A stretch of DNA of 64,000 nucleotides from Apostichopus japonicus. Lineage: Eukaryota > Echinodermata > Holothuroidea > Aspidochirotida > Stichopodidae. Shown here one piece after another: positions 1 through 12,319 of the stretch (position 1 is its first letter; every line of letters starts with the position of its first letter). The stretch spans positions 15,145,077 through 15,209,076 of the forward strand of contig NC_092582.1 in NCBI RefSeq assembly GCF_037975245.1, in the 5' to 3' direction. A program made the translations under genes and the position numbers. Under the pieces are notes generated by a model. The model searched no databases. It worked only from the letters and a program-made list of their open reading frames with translations, and was not told where the DNA came from.

Positions 1-1
1 A

Positions 2-1387
2 GTATCGGAAGTTGATTCGTAACATGGGGTTGGTAGGGATTTCCTCTGTAGCTGTGGACTCTTCCTCTTTCTCGCAAATTTCTTCAAAGTTTACATCTGT
101 CACATTTCGTCCCTGATATTCCGCTGGAATTTGACACTGTACGTCATTCTCGATCGCATTCTTCAAGAACCATTCTTGTAAAGACTTCATAGCACAATCA
201 CATGACCACATGTTGTCCTTCAAAATGAGGTCAAATTCGTACATTCCTTTCAAGAATGTCTCAGGGAGACCAGTGAGGAGGTTATGTTGGATATTGAAAT
301 ATAGAATGTTGTCCAGACCATTCAACGACATGGCGTGAACAATAGTGATCATATTATGGTCAAGTTGAATCCATCTGAGCATTTTATTCTTGACAAACGC
401 TTTGCTAGACAGAGTAGCAATATGATTGAAAGAGAGAGATAGGTTTAAAAGTTTCGGCAGTCGTGCCAACAAAGAAACTGGGACACTCGTTAGATGATTT
501 CGGGACAGGTAGAGCATTACAAGATCATGAGTTCCTTCCCCGAAGAGATCACCGTCAACTGTGGATAGGGAATTGTTTTCAACATTTAATAGGGTCAAGT
601 TTTCGAACGCTGCCAAAGCAAACTTGTCTAAGGCTTCAAAATGATTATGTTCCAAACTTAAATATTTGCAAGAAAATTTATAGTTCGGGTTCAGCGTAGG
701 CATCTGTCGCAACCCGTTTCCTGAGAGCGAAATTGTTTCTATACTTGTATGAAATTCCTCCCAGTTTCCCAAATTTGTGCCCATGATGCTGTTGTAGGAT
801 AAGTTCAACGTACGCAATTCGGTTACTCCTGTGAAGGCCATCTCTTCAATAGTTTGAAGACCATTATCAGCCAGCAGAATGACATTCAAATCATTGTTAA
901 ACGTAAAAGCGTACAAATGGATAACTGTGATCATGTTGCCGCTTAAGTCAATGTTTCCAAGATTAGGTGCTAATCTCATCATACGAGTTGGGACAGTGGA
1001 GAGTTTGTTTTGCTGTAGTGAAATTGACTGGAGCCGTGAGTAATTCATTGCGAACAGTTCTTCCGTTAAAGTGGTAATGCCATTAGCAATCATCTCTAAG
1101 CTGCCCACACCGGCAATGGTAGGCAAAGTGAGAGTTCCCATCTGTAGGTCGGGTATGGAGGTATGCGATACACTGAATATTCTCACCCAAGTAAGCGATT
1201 GACTGAAGTTTAGATGAGTCACGTTTCGACCGTCACAGTGCACTATTGGCCAACAACTTGAACACTCGCACTGTTCTGGACAATCTCGTGGAACAAACCG
1301 GCAGTTGTGAACAAGCACCATATAGCAGAACACAGTGACAAAAAGTAGCGTCATCGCCCCTCGTGTTTGGAACAGACAACGAGCCAT
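2..1387 (-). CDS. LRR transmembrane protein, copy A (3' end beyond window)
   Basis: Reading the minus strand from the ATG at 1387-1385 gives 462 uninterrupted codons to the window edge; I checked every codon for stops. The protein aligns along its whole length with the gene at 6664-8208, with a net difference of one codon, so this is an intact paralog, not a pseudogene, as far as it can be seen. It has a hydrophobic leader (the second Met, codon 12 at 1354, gives the tidier signal peptide), a cysteine-rich LRR N-cap (CRFVPRDCPEQCEC), about 12 LRRs, a C-cap (MWSCDC) and an acidic stalk. The membrane span and tail lie outside the window. A pyrimidine-AG just upstream (CTTTCAG) could be the acceptor of a 5'UTR intron. 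The function is unknown; a surface receptor or adhesion role is inferred from architecture. Confidence 0.85.
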   Translation of the reverse strand, partial: MARCLFQTRGAMTLLFVTVFCYMVLVHNCRFVPRDCPEQCECSSCWPIVHCDGRNVTHLNFSQSLTWVRIFSVSHTSIPDLQMGTLTLPTIAGVGSLEMIANGITTLTEELFAMNYSRLQSISLQQNKLSTVPTRMMRLAPNLGNIDLSGNMITVIHLYAFTFNNDLNVILLADNGLQTIEEMAFTGVTELRTLNLSYNSIMGTNLGNWEEFHTSIETISLSGNGLRQMPTLNPNYKFSCKYLSLEHNHFEALDKFALAAFENLTLLNVENNSLSTVDGDLFGEGTHDLVMLYLSRNHLTSVPVSLLARLPKLLNLSLSFNHIATLSSKAFVKNKMLRWIQLDHNMITIVHAMSLNGLDNILYFNIQHNLLTGLPETFLKGMYEFDLILKDNMWSCDCAMKSLQEWFLKNAIENDVQCQIPAEYQGRNVTDVNFEEICEKEEESTATEEIPTNPMLRINFRY

Positions 1388-2124
1388 AATGGGTTGATCT
1401 GAAAGACTGAAAATGACAAAACTTTCTATAGCTACTATAGATATGTATCCATCCATCCATCTAACTATTAATCCATCCATTCATTCATTTATTATATTTC
1501 AGAAATAAAGGAAAACACACTGACATTTCTTGAAAATCTCGAGTTTGGTAATACTTTCTCTGTATTTTGCTATTTACTAAATGAACGCTGTCTTCTTCTT
1601 CTTCTTAGGCCGATTTATAAAGAACGAGATTACTGGTGTTATGATTAGGATTAACATAAAGGTTCTTTTTAGGCGAAAGTTCAACGGGTTTCAAGCATAC
1701 AATGGAGCATCTCAATGACAAATGTGAATATTACATTTGCTCACTTGCTTTTCAAATACGTATATAGTAGCCTATCCAAAGTTTATTATCTTCAGTCGTA
1801 ACTTAGAAAATCTGGCTTCTTTGGAACCCTGAAATGTTGCGATAGATGCTTAGCACTTTTAGCAGATAATATGGCACTCCTCAATTTAACTAACAACTCT
1901 ATTGGCGGCTTGAATATGTTGATGTAAAGGCTATCATGCTTTTATGAGTTATATAGTATATATAGCGGCGGAAATACGATGAAATGTATACTGCTTGCTG
2001 ATATTCCCATGGAAAAATTCCTTCCCTATATGCAAATTCTCGCCGAAAGGACGAATCGCGAATGAACTGTAATGGCCCCACCGGGATTATTTTTCCTGTT
2101 TGGCGACCAAGCTAACAATTAATA

Positions 2125-2490
2125 TAATCAGATGTTGCATTGTGTTAAAATTTGGAGTAGAGGGTTATTGGTCTTCAACTGTAAAAATACAACGCTGTTG
2201 GGTCGTGTTAAAGGATGTGTGACAATGATCTATCATGCCTTTCTACAACAAAATAATATGAAAAATAACAGCAAGCTATGTGTTAAAATTAGGAGACAAT
2301 AATTTATTGTTTTTCAACTATAAGAATGGTATGCTGTTTTTGCGTTGTGTTAAAAGTTGGAAGACAATAAGCTATTGTCTTTCAATAAATATAAAAGCAG
2401 TACACCATTGTGTTGTGTGAAGAATTGTGAAACAATGATTTAACAAAACAAAAAAGTATTGCACTGTTGAGTTGTTTTAAAAGTTTTGGA
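2125..2490. repeat. Degenerate minisatellite with small hairpins
   Basis: A block built around TGTGTTAAAA followed by ACAATAA...TTATTGT recurs about five times with a spacing of about 60-90 bp and strong divergence. One unit contains the self-complementary ACAATAATTTATTGT. It appears to be a decayed tandem repeat. Confidence 0.45.
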
Positions 2491-4514
2491 GAAGATATTT
2501 TTCGGAATTAATATTTGTTGGTGATATTAAAATTTTGTGAATAAATAATGATCTCCATGTTGTCTCTTCGGTGTTAATATAGGTATCGTTCTTCTTTACG
2601 ATGCTACACTGCCTCAACTTTTGCATGACATATTAGTGTTCGTTTATCACAGTAAAGTATTACTTTACAACTTCTAAGTTTTTATTTTCTGCGATCCAAT
2701 TTACTCTCATTGGGAGTCAATAAACACGGCTCGTCCATACCCAACGGTTTAGTACATAGTGTGATGTAATACTGTTAATAGAAGGCCGGAAAGGTACTCA
2801 AGCCCGAGGCCTTTGGGGCTCGCTACCCCGAAAGACCGATTGTAGTTTTAACGGGCCTGATTTGGCTTGTCGACGGTGTCTATTGAAAACCACTGGTTTG
2901 CTCATAAATTCTCTACCGTAGAAAGCTTCGTTTGCTAATAGCCGTTTTCATTATTCGTCGGTGAGGCCACTATTACCAGCATGTAATTATCTTAATTAGA
3001 TTTTTTTCTTTCTTTATTGTAATCCTTCTTCAATTAACATACTAATTTAAAGGTAGCCATACAATCACCAGGCTGTACATTGAGTAATAACAACAATAAT
3101 ACTCTTATCAAAAGAACGTTGCACTTAGGACTTTAGGGTAGGTAACAAGATGACAAGTGAGCAAGCATTCATGGTGAAGAAACACACAAAAAAAGCAACA
3201 TTAACAAGTGTACTTGAAACCTGGCAAATCGAATTGATGACAGTTTGTACAATCAACGTATAGTTAGACGTTGGTAGATATACAGATAGTCTCAATAATA
3301 TCGTTGTAAATCCAGCTCAGAAACACTTGATAGGCCTTTGTTAGTACTTACATAGCGATATATATACTTTAATCTCACAAATAGAACTATATGCATGTTA
3401 AATTTTAAACATTTCCTTAATATTCGGATGTCGATTTTACTTCTTTAGATATTCGACTTCAATCCACCTTGGTCGAAAGAACGTCATGAGATGGCCTCAA
3501 AGTCAAATTCAAATTCACTTTCCATCGACCAAAGACATCGTATGAAAATGCGAAAATGTAACAACTGACCAGATACGGAATAAATATGTTATACGTTGAA
3601 GCCTTCTCTTGGTGAAATATAAAGTCATATTCGACGAAGAAAACTCCCACTCATCTTTTTATCTGTATTTTATTCTGCATTGACTTTCGGCGATTCGATT
3701 TTGCATTCATTATCTAAAAGTTAATCTGTTGATACTGTGGTTGTGAAATTCCTCTCGTGCATATATTTATATAATATATGTAAATCTTGGTGAAATGCAT
3801 AGTCATTTTCAACAAAGAGATTTTGTAAATTGAAGAAACTTGACTTTAGACTAAGTAAAATCAAGTCCCAGTTTCAAAAAACATGTGAGGAAGTTAAGTC
3901 GCAGGGTTCCAATAAAGAACAACGACCCGAAAGTCATGGCTGTATGGTGTTAGCCCATTCTCCTCTAGATCAATGATTATGTGTTTTGAATCAGTTAATA
4001 TGCCAATGAGTATAGAGTTTACATTTGTTGGGTACATGATCTGCGAATCAAATGTGACACTAGAGCACAGGTTACCCCTATTAAATACTACTATGACGTA
4101 AAGCGCTTCCTTGGACAGAGACAGAAATAGTTTGATATAGGCCTATATACAGTTATATGTAAATACTAATTAAATAGTCATGTCATGATATAAAACACAA
4201 GTTTAAAGTTTAAGAAACGGTCTAATAAATAATTAAGCAACGTATGTTTCTTAATCAGAATCTGTTGTCCAGTTTGTTTATCCACGCAACATGCTAGTAT
4301 GTATGTGCCAGTTTGTTTGCTATTAAAAATGATCAATTGTACCATAGGTTGTCAAATGTCAAATACCTAAAATATCAAAATGTTCGTCTATATACGTTCA
4401 TAGTTCAGAAGAAGATTAACAAACAAAGACCTCTACAATAACGGTTATGATGATGCGATTCGGGCAGTTTCGATGTAAGGGGTATTGAGGGTGAAAGTGG
4501 ATCAAATTGTTTGG

Positions 4515-4614
4515 TTATCGTGCTCAAGCTCTACCTATCTTGGGTGAATTTGCTATAAAAAATGTTATCGTGCTCAAGCTCTACCTATGTTGGGTGAATT
4601 TGCTATAGAAAATG
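4515..4614. repeat. Two-copy 50-bp tandem repeat
   Basis: Two adjacent copies beginning TTATCGTGCTCAAGCTC (4515 and 4565) differ at only a couple of bases. Confidence 0.8.
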
Positions 4615-6633
4615 TTATCCAATTGGCAATTTGTGAACAGAATTTAGGCTAACCTTGTCGGTTACACTCTTGATTTGAAGAAACTGGTGTTAAAGAGTGG
4701 CTCAAATTGTTTGGTTTTCTTGCCTATGCGCTTTTAGCCTTTGTTAAGGCGTATCGGCCAATTTTTCTTTGCCAGTTTGAGCTGGGTCGATCCTGATTAT
4801 ATTCATCACGCTATAAGCGATTCGTTCCTGTGATTGCACCGGCCTCTGTAAAGCGTATGTAGAAAGGGGGAGGGAAATATAACAGCCGTAGCATTTCCTA
4901 TTTGTTATGTAGGGAGACTCATTTGCGTCGCTGAGCATGACTCAGCAGAGTCTAATGCGCTATCAAAAACATCATGCATTGGCACATCGTATCACACATC
5001 ACATGCATGGGTAGCATCTGTTCTTTACAGATACCCAGTAAACCCGACTGTAGGAACTATATAAGTATCTTCATCCCTTCGACGATAATTCGTGAATGGA
5101 GTATATGTAGAATCCTCACTAAAGCGTGTCGCTAGGGACATATAGCAGCTATTCCACGCGTTGAATCGAATCGAACATGACTTTGTATAATACAATAAAT
5201 TTGTTAGAGAAACTTTCAGACGACTTAGAAGAATGGGCAAACTTTGCTGTGATCGACTCAAAGTTTTGTAATAGAAAGTAGGTCATCTTTAACAAGGTAA
5301 ATAAACAGCTGACCGAGTCCATGAACATTTCAAGAGCATTTCTCCCTTAGAAGTATAACTTAAGAATTGTCGGTTTGCCTGGCAAGTGATAAGGAGAAGC
5401 CACAAGTTGAAATAGCCAAATCCGTACACGAAAAAGTAGGAAATGCGGGTAGGCCACAAGAAACAACTATATTAATTATTCATAAGACAACTTTTTAAAA
5501 TTTACTTCCATTTTTATGGAATAATTGAACCAGTTAAAGAAAGCTTAAACAACAAGAGTTAGTAACGAGCGAGCAGTTACTTTGCCTCATTTGTAAAACT
5601 GCTTAATGGCCTCCGATGTATCGATGAAGTTAACTAGATTTTATAGAAAGAAAAAAAATGCTTATAGGTAAATGTTAAATCAGATCGTTATGAAATTTAA
5701 GGAAACGTAAAGCACATTAGAGTTATAAGCTTGGATTTGTCAGAGATCAAGGAAAAGGGAGGGGCGAGAGATCTATATGAAGTAAACGACAAGTAATCAC
5801 AAAATTTCCTTTTTTGGGGGGGGGGGGTGGGGGCGGGTAAAACATTTTAATTGTATATCCTCATCATATTTTTGTTTTCGTTTTGCACGTTGAAAATTTC
5901 TTTAATTCTACCTTTAACGTGAACCTATATTGTGTAAAGAGACTTGTCTTAACCATATATAGAACATGAACATTTATTACTAGGTCATAAAGTATATAGT
6001 TGTTGGGAAAGAGGAATCATTTTTTTTTTCAATATTTTACATTTCGAAACTGTGGCACATTAGGTACCGAAAGACGAGCATGAAATTATAGACTTCTTAA
6101 TGATTAACTAATGCGTGTCAAAACCAAATCTATACCATATGATTCAACATATATTGACTATAGTTTTTATTAAATATTGTAAAACAGAAAATAATGATGG
6201 AATTCCAAGTTATACGGTTAAATCCATGCAATTTTTAATTAGTTTATTCATTTCAAGCTTGTGATTTATCCGTGTGAGTATATATGCAAGCAGTGTGCAG
6301 TGCAAACGGTACAGTGTTGTGCTGTATACTGAGTTCTACTGTCTTAAAATATTTTATAAAGTTTTTAAGATTACCATGATATCCAACGTCTAGATCCGAA
6401 AGGTTTAGTCTCTATTTCTAATTATATACAACGTTTAACAGAAATTTCACCGAGTGAAAGAAAAGAATATGCTAATAATATGTTTATGCACAAGAAAACA
6501 ATCGTTATGAGTTATAACCGCGTGCCTTAGTCCCTTTGCAGTCGTTTCGCTGTTCTCAAAAGCAGGTATACGACGATGACACAAAAAGAAAATTAATGCA
6601 AGCAGTTTAAGAGAAAAACATCAATTGACTGAG

Positions 6634-6639
6634 TTTATT
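6634..6639 (-). terminator. Probable polyadenylation signal of LRR copy B
   Basis: The plus strand reads TTTATT, so the minus-strand transcript carries AATAAA about 25 nt after the stop codon of the LRR gene. This spacing fits a very short 3'UTR. Cleavage-site evidence is lacking. Confidence 0.5.
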
Positions 6640-6663
6640 ATAAGGGACACTTTTCTTCAAATT

Positions 6664-8208
6664 TCAATTGGAAAACTGTTTATTGGAGGAATTTTCAGCG
6701 TCTAATTCTTTCTTACAGAGTGGCGTGTCCCGGTCAGTTTGGGTCCGCAACTTGCGACGAAAACTAACGGCTGCTACAATCAGTATAAGCAAGACAACCA
6801 CACCTCCTCCTATCAAGGAGTATGGAATGTTAATTCGTAACACGGGGTTGGTGGGGATTTCCTTTGTAGCTGTGGACTCTTCCTCTTTCTCGCAAATTTC
6901 TTCAAAGTTCACATCTGTCACATTTTGTCCCTGATATTCCGCTGGAATTTGACACTGTACGTCATTCTCGATCGCATTCGTCAAGAACCATTCTTGTAAA
7001 GACTTCATGATACAATCACATGACCACATGTTGTCCTTCAAAATGAGGTCAAATTCGTACCTTCCTTTCAAGAATGTCTCAGGGAGACCAGTGAGGAGGT
7101 TATGTTGGATATTGAAATGTAGAATGTTGTCCAGACCATTCAACGACATGGCGTGAACAATAGTGATCATATTATGGTCAAGTTGGATCCATCTGAGCCT
7201 ATTATTCTGCAGAAACGCTTTGCTAGGCAGAGTAGCAATACGATTGAAAGAGAGAGATAGGTTTAAAAGTTTCGGCAGTCGTGCCAACAAAGAAACTGGG
7301 ACACTCGTTAGATGATTTCGGGACAGGTAGAGCATTACAAGATCATGAGTTCCTTCCCCGAAGAGATCACCGTCAACTGTGGATAGGAAATTGTTTTCAA
7401 CATTTAATAGGGTCAAGTTTTCGAACGCTGCCAAAGCAAACTTGTCTAAAGCTTCAAAATGATTATGTTCCAAACTTAAATATTTGCAAGAAAATTTATA
7501 GTTCGGGTTCAGCGTAGGCATCTGTCGCAACCCGTTTCCTGAGAGCGAAACTGTTTCAATACTTGCATGAAATTCCTCCCAATTTCCCAAATTTGTGCCC
7601 ATAATGCTGTTGTAGGATAGGTTCAATGTACGCAATTCGGTTACTCCTGCGAAGGCCTTCTCTTCTATAGTTTGAAGACCATTATCAGCCAGCAGAATGA
7701 CATTCAAATCATTGTTAAACGTAAAGACGTCCGAATGGATAACTGTGATCATGTTGCCGCTTAAGTCAATGTATGCAAGATTAGGTGCTAATCTCATCAT
7801 TGGAGATGGGACAACGGATAATCTGTTATCACTAAGGATCATTACAGAGAGACGTGTGTAATTCGTAGTGGATACCTGTTCCGTCAAAATGTGAATGCCA
7901 TTAGAGGACAATTCCAAATGCCTTAAGTAAGGCATGTTAGGCAACGCTATGGTTCCTTGCTGTAATTCAGGTATGGAGGTGTTCACTGCAGCGAATATAA
8001 ATACCCAGCTCAAAGATTGAATGAAGTTGAAGTCAGTCACATTTTCACCGTTGCAACGGATCTCTGGCAAACAAGGTGAACATTCGCACTGTTCTGGGCA
8101 ATCTCGTGGGACAAACCGACAACCGAGTGCACAAGCCATGAAGCAGAAGAGAGTGAAGACTAATAATTTCATCGTCGCTGGTTCTTGGAACGGATATGTA
8201 CGAGCCAT
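6664..8208 (-). CDS. LRR transmembrane protein, copy B (complete, single exon)
   Basis: An uninterrupted 514-codon ORF. The signal peptide is most convincing from the second Met (residue 13, MKLLVFTLFCFMACALGC). It is followed by an LRR N-cap with clustered cysteines (about 30-52), 12 LRRs of about 24 residues with LxxLxLxxN cores (about 97-392), an LRR C-cap starting MWSCDC (about 393-440), an acidic linker, one membrane span (about 462-482, GGGVVVLLILIVAAVS) and a 32-residue basic or polar tail. There is no TIR or kinase domain, so this is not a Toll-like receptor. Several NxT/S sites suggest glycosylation. TTTCAG and TTCAG stand just upstream of the ATG and may mark a 5'UTR intron. A type I LRR surface protein is secure; the ligand and pathway are unknown. 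Confidence 0.9.
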   Translation of the reverse strand: MARTYPFQEPATMKLLVFTLFCFMACALGCRFVPRDCPEQCECSPCLPEIRCNGENVTDFNFIQSLSWVFIFAAVNTSIPELQQGTIALPNMPYLRHLELSSNGIHILTEQVSTTNYTRLSVMILSDNRLSVVPSPMMRLAPNLAYIDLSGNMITVIHSDVFTFNNDLNVILLADNGLQTIEEKAFAGVTELRTLNLSYNSIMGTNLGNWEEFHASIETVSLSGNGLRQMPTLNPNYKFSCKYLSLEHNHFEALDKFALAAFENLTLLNVENNFLSTVDGDLFGEGTHDLVMLYLSRNHLTSVPVSLLARLPKLLNLSLSFNRIATLPSKAFLQNNRLRWIQLDHNMITIVHAMSLNGLDNILHFNIQHNLLTGLPETFLKGRYEFDLILKDNMWSCDCIMKSLQEWFLTNAIENDVQCQIPAEYQGQNVTDVNFEEICEKEEESTATKEIPTNPVLRINIPYSLIGGGVVVLLILIVAAVSFRRKLRTQTDRDTPLCKKELDAENSSNKQFSN

Positions 8209-8995
8209 TCTGAATTTTTATCTGAAATGCAGACAAATTTTCAAAACGTATTATAATACACTGCATTATTAAAGGGAATAAATCTAAATAAAGCCTCGCA
8301 TTGACTGTTGCCGTAACTCTCAAGGTGTGGAATTAGGTTCCGAAAACTATTACATTTTCAGACACATTATACAGTAAGTTCAACACTTGATTGCGTTTAT
8401 TCATCAATACAAGGGGACGGTGAAAAATCAGAAGCTTTTGTATACCTGAAAAGTCAGCAAAGTAAACCTTTGCAATATCACTTTTGAAATGTCTATACTC
8501 ACTGTGTATTTGTCATTATATTTTATAATTGAACTTACAGCAAAAGATAACAAAGATTCATGTAAATGATAATATATCACTTTCGTTAACAATATCAACC
8601 ATATATATTTAAGATTCTTCACCATTTTAGAATAGAAAAAGAGTACACACTGTGCATAATAGATGCTTCCTAAAATCGCACATTTCCTAAGATATTAAAT
8701 ACATTGATAGCTTTCCTCATTGTAGATCGAGTATATTAAAAAGATATGTTAGTCTAGCAGCGACATCATCAGTAGCAACAAATTAAGGGCAAGCCATTTC
8801 TATCACCAGTTCACATTTGCTATCTTATTTGGTTCAATTGTTGTCAGTCAAATAGCATTTGTAAAACGGTATTGTACACCTAAGTGGACACTACTTATAA
8901 ATTAGATAATCATGTTATTACAGAAAGCAACACTTTCCTTAATCCAATTGTGTAGGCCTCTTAAAGCAGATAATTGCGTTAAACCATTTATTAAT

Positions 8996-9000
<5 letters not shown>

Positions 9001-9084
<84 letters not shown>
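9001..9084. repeat. TA dinucleotide microsatellite
   Basis: About 42 uninterrupted TA units. The long Tyr-Ile ORF crossing it is an artefact of the repeat. Confidence 0.95.
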
Positions 9085-9087
<3 letters not shown>

Positions 9088-9720
9088 CCCGATAAACCTG
9101 TTTCAACCAATTTCAATCAAGTATGTACACATGTCTCTTCACTATCAATACTTAATAATTTATAACAATTTACCTCAATTGTTTTCAAGTTTCCTTGATA
9201 ACAACTTCCCAGATCGTTGATTCATATAAGATCTTATATATCACCAAATCGTCATTGGTCCTCTATTTTGAAATTGATCAAAATTTCGACGTTGAACACA
9301 AGAATCTACATGGAATCGCGAACAAATGTGAACGACGTTGATGATACGGCAATCATTTCGAGGAGATAAAAATCACCACAAATAGATCGAGTAGAAGTTT
9401 AGTTGTATAAGCACCCGTATCTGAAAGTTATAGTTATTTACTTTCAAAAGAAAGATATTTAGTATTTGAAGGCAATTCTCTGATTGGTTGGTTTCTAGAG
9501 TATGTCATTATCAATGCCACCTTCATTATTGGTTAATAGTATTCATTTTATTCTCAAAGGTGCATTAACACAGCCTAGATTTTAAAATGTAAATATGTAA
9601 ATGAGAGTAAACGACTGCATTAAGTGGTCTAGAAAATGGAAGCTTTCAAGTCGCTCGGTATAAGCCCTTGTCTTCTTTTGTTTTTTAAAAACATATTTTA
9701 TTCATCCGTTGGCTTTAAAT

Positions 9721-10122
9721 GATAAACATTGAAAGAATATTTTATGTGGGCAAATACTTTGCATTATTCATTATTATCTCAGAAATCACAGCTTGTTTAA
9801 CGAATTTCCCAAAATCATAAGAAAAAAAGAAAAAATGCGCATAGGTAAAGAAAAAATGATAAACATTGAAAGAATATTTTATGTGGGCAAATACTTTGCA
9901 TTATTCATTATTATCTCAGAAATCACAGCTTGTTTAACGAATTTCCCAAAATCATAAGAAAAAGAAAAAATGCGCATAGGTAAAGAAAAAATGATAAACA
10001 TTGAAAGAATATTTTATGTGGGCAAATACTTTGCATTATTCATTATTATCTCAGAAATCACAGCTTGTTTAACGAATTTCCAAAAATCATAAGAAAAAGA
10101 AAAAATGCGCATAGGTAAGGTA
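9721..10122. repeat. Three tandem copies of a 135-137 bp repeat
   Basis: Units begin GATAAACATTGAAAGAATA at 9721, 9858 and 9993 and end near GCGCATAGGTAA. The copies are nearly identical apart from A-run length, so the expansion looks recent. Confidence 0.9.
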
Positions 10123-11312
10123 ACTACAAAACCAAGACGAAAGAACTTAATGGGAAAGAGAAAGTTTAAATGTATTCCATTGTATAACTGAAGCTTAGAG
10201 GTTTATATACATAAATTAAACAACTAAAGAAAAACATTTTCTTATTGCGAGCGTATACTTTTATAGTTTCTATACTTTTTGTACCATTACTAGTTTGCAC
10301 TTCAGTTCCGACATGTTCAAAGAATAATTGAACCAGTTAACTAACGGAATAGGTAAATTAACAACAGCTCAACATGCCGAACAAAAAGAAAAAAGCACGA
10401 TTTTTGTGATTCGTGAATATTCAGAATAGCTTTATAAAGTTATTATTTAATGACTCTACAATACAAACAAATATAAAGCAATCATGAATATAAAAAATGA
10501 AAAATACATATAAAGATAACTTAACACGTGACAAACTCGTCTGTATGAGACATGCTTTGCGTAAAAGTTATCAGTTCAACATGCACGATGGACATTTACA
10601 TAGTAAAGTTTCCACATCATGACTGCTCATATTCCCTCTGAAATCTTACAAGGGGAAAGTTACGGTCATATTATAAGGTATAACGTTCTTACTTGCCTAT
10701 CTTATGCAGATATTTCTTTTTTAATAAACTTTCTTTCTAATGCATGTATTTGCATCTCGTCAGGTTAAGGTACAGTAGTATAAGTGCACTTATGCAGGCT
10801 TAGTTTGGTTCTTTTTTATTTTTTTATAAAAATGGGTTAAGACTCGGTAACGGGAGAGAGATATTGGGACATAACGTTTCATCTCGTTCCCCTTTCCCTT
10901 TTGGTTTATATGTGTTTGAGTCTGTTATAAGCTTGCTCGTGAGTGGTCGAAATCTATCTACAAGTTGGAAACATTTTCCAGCTACTTTCCTATGTATTGT
11001 ACACATTGAATTGACGTGCGGACTGCGGAAGACCTTTGGCAAAACGGGTTCGTGTTTTATAGTGCGTTACATAGCTCAACCTATGTAGCTTTTCATGTAA
11101 GATCAATTTGGCAATTTTCATGTAAGATCAAATACGCGTTTGCATTTATTAAGAAACCAAACCATTCCATTATATATATTTTTGTATGTGTACTGTCGGA
11201 GAAAGTAAACAGTGGTGAACCCTCCGTTAAAACTGGGACGAAGGCCAGGAACCTCGGTCCGCAATGTCTTTGTTAAGTTTGTGTTAGTCACTAGGACTCG
11301 ACGAATGGGATG

Positions 11313-11762
11313 AACGTTTATGCCAAGCCATATGGGACAAACACCGCAAAATATATCCTCTTATTAATATACGAATATATACGCGTATTAAATCAGACAA
11401 TAACTGTCATTTCGCATATAGCTTTCACCCACATTTTAGCCTCGCGCTATAAGTGAGCCTTTGTAAAGTTAGTATTTACATGTACTTGATCTAGACAACA
11501 GCTTGACTTAATACGTGTATATATTCGCATTAATATTTTGTATATATTCGAATCAATCCTCATATGTATTCGAATTAATCTTCATATGTATTCGAATGTA
11601 TACGAACGTATTTATATTCGAATTAATACGAGGATATATATACCCCTTATGATTGGCAAATAATATATACGCTTATATATTAAAATCAATACTCGTATAT
11701 ATTCAAATTAATACGCGGATATATTATGTGATGTTTGTCCCACTTGGCTTGCCTTAAACGTT
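11313..11762. mobile_element. Inverted-repeat (foldback/MITE-like) element
   Basis: The left end (from 11313, AACGTTTATGCCAAGCC) matches the reverse complement of the right end (ending 11762). About 39 of 46 positions match, with weaker inverted similarity continuing inward through AT-rich, TTCGAATTAAT-containing sequence. There is no coding capacity. I found no clear target-site duplication, so the exact boundaries and superfamily are open. Confidence 0.6.
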
Positions 11763-12319
11763 GGCCAAATATTACATCGTCATTCTTGGAGTAGTTATTG
11801 ACTCATGATACCCAAACACTATGGACAAACAGTATTGCATGTCAACCAATGACGCACTGGTTCTCATATGGCGGTAAAAGAGCATATTGTGGCTGAGTTA
11901 TGCATTTTTTTTTTTAAATGGAGTAACACATTTAGACCTACAATGATTTGCAGATATCTTCATCAACTTGGCATCAAAGGAGCAAACATGAGGTTTAGCA
12001 TGATATGTGACGATATCTGTAAACCCACAATACCTGTACGAAAAGTACTAGCAATTCGTTTTTTTTTTGTCATGGACTACTCTACATATCCATGGACGTG
12101 TGGGGGTGCTGAACCGGGCCCCGAGAAATTATTTTCCGGCGTCGGATCAAAGCGACAGTTGTAGGGCAAAGTTTTGCGGTTTGAGAGGGAAAATCATGAC
12201 TTTTTTGGGGAAATAGTAACCACTAACCCTATACTCCCCCCTCCCCCCACACACACAAAAGGGGGGAAGGTTGCTGTGTTGCTTTTCTTATCTTGTTTCA
12301 GTTCGCTTTTGCCCAATCA

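Larger units (their letters stand above)
1388..6633. other. Intergenic region between the two LRR genes
   Basis: This is AT-rich DNA with only short, unconvincing ORFs. It contains a degenerate minisatellite (about 2125-2490), a 50-bp tandem duplication (4515-4614) and a poly-G run near 5815-5835. No recognisable exon, RNA gene or transposon coding sequence was found. Confidence 0.6.

Noticed and set aside
463-699. Plus-strand ORF MPTKKLGHSLDDFGTGRALQ, also present at 7281-7517
   Set aside because: An antisense shadow of the two LRR genes; conserved only because the sense strand is duplicated.
2-1387. Left LRR copy as a pseudogene
   Set aside because: It looked absent because the frame has no stop before the window edge; codon-by-codon reading shows it is open throughout.
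8912-9220. Tyr-Ile repeat ORF (and similar ones at 37250-37507 and 51715-52223)
   Set aside because: Translation of TA microsatellites.
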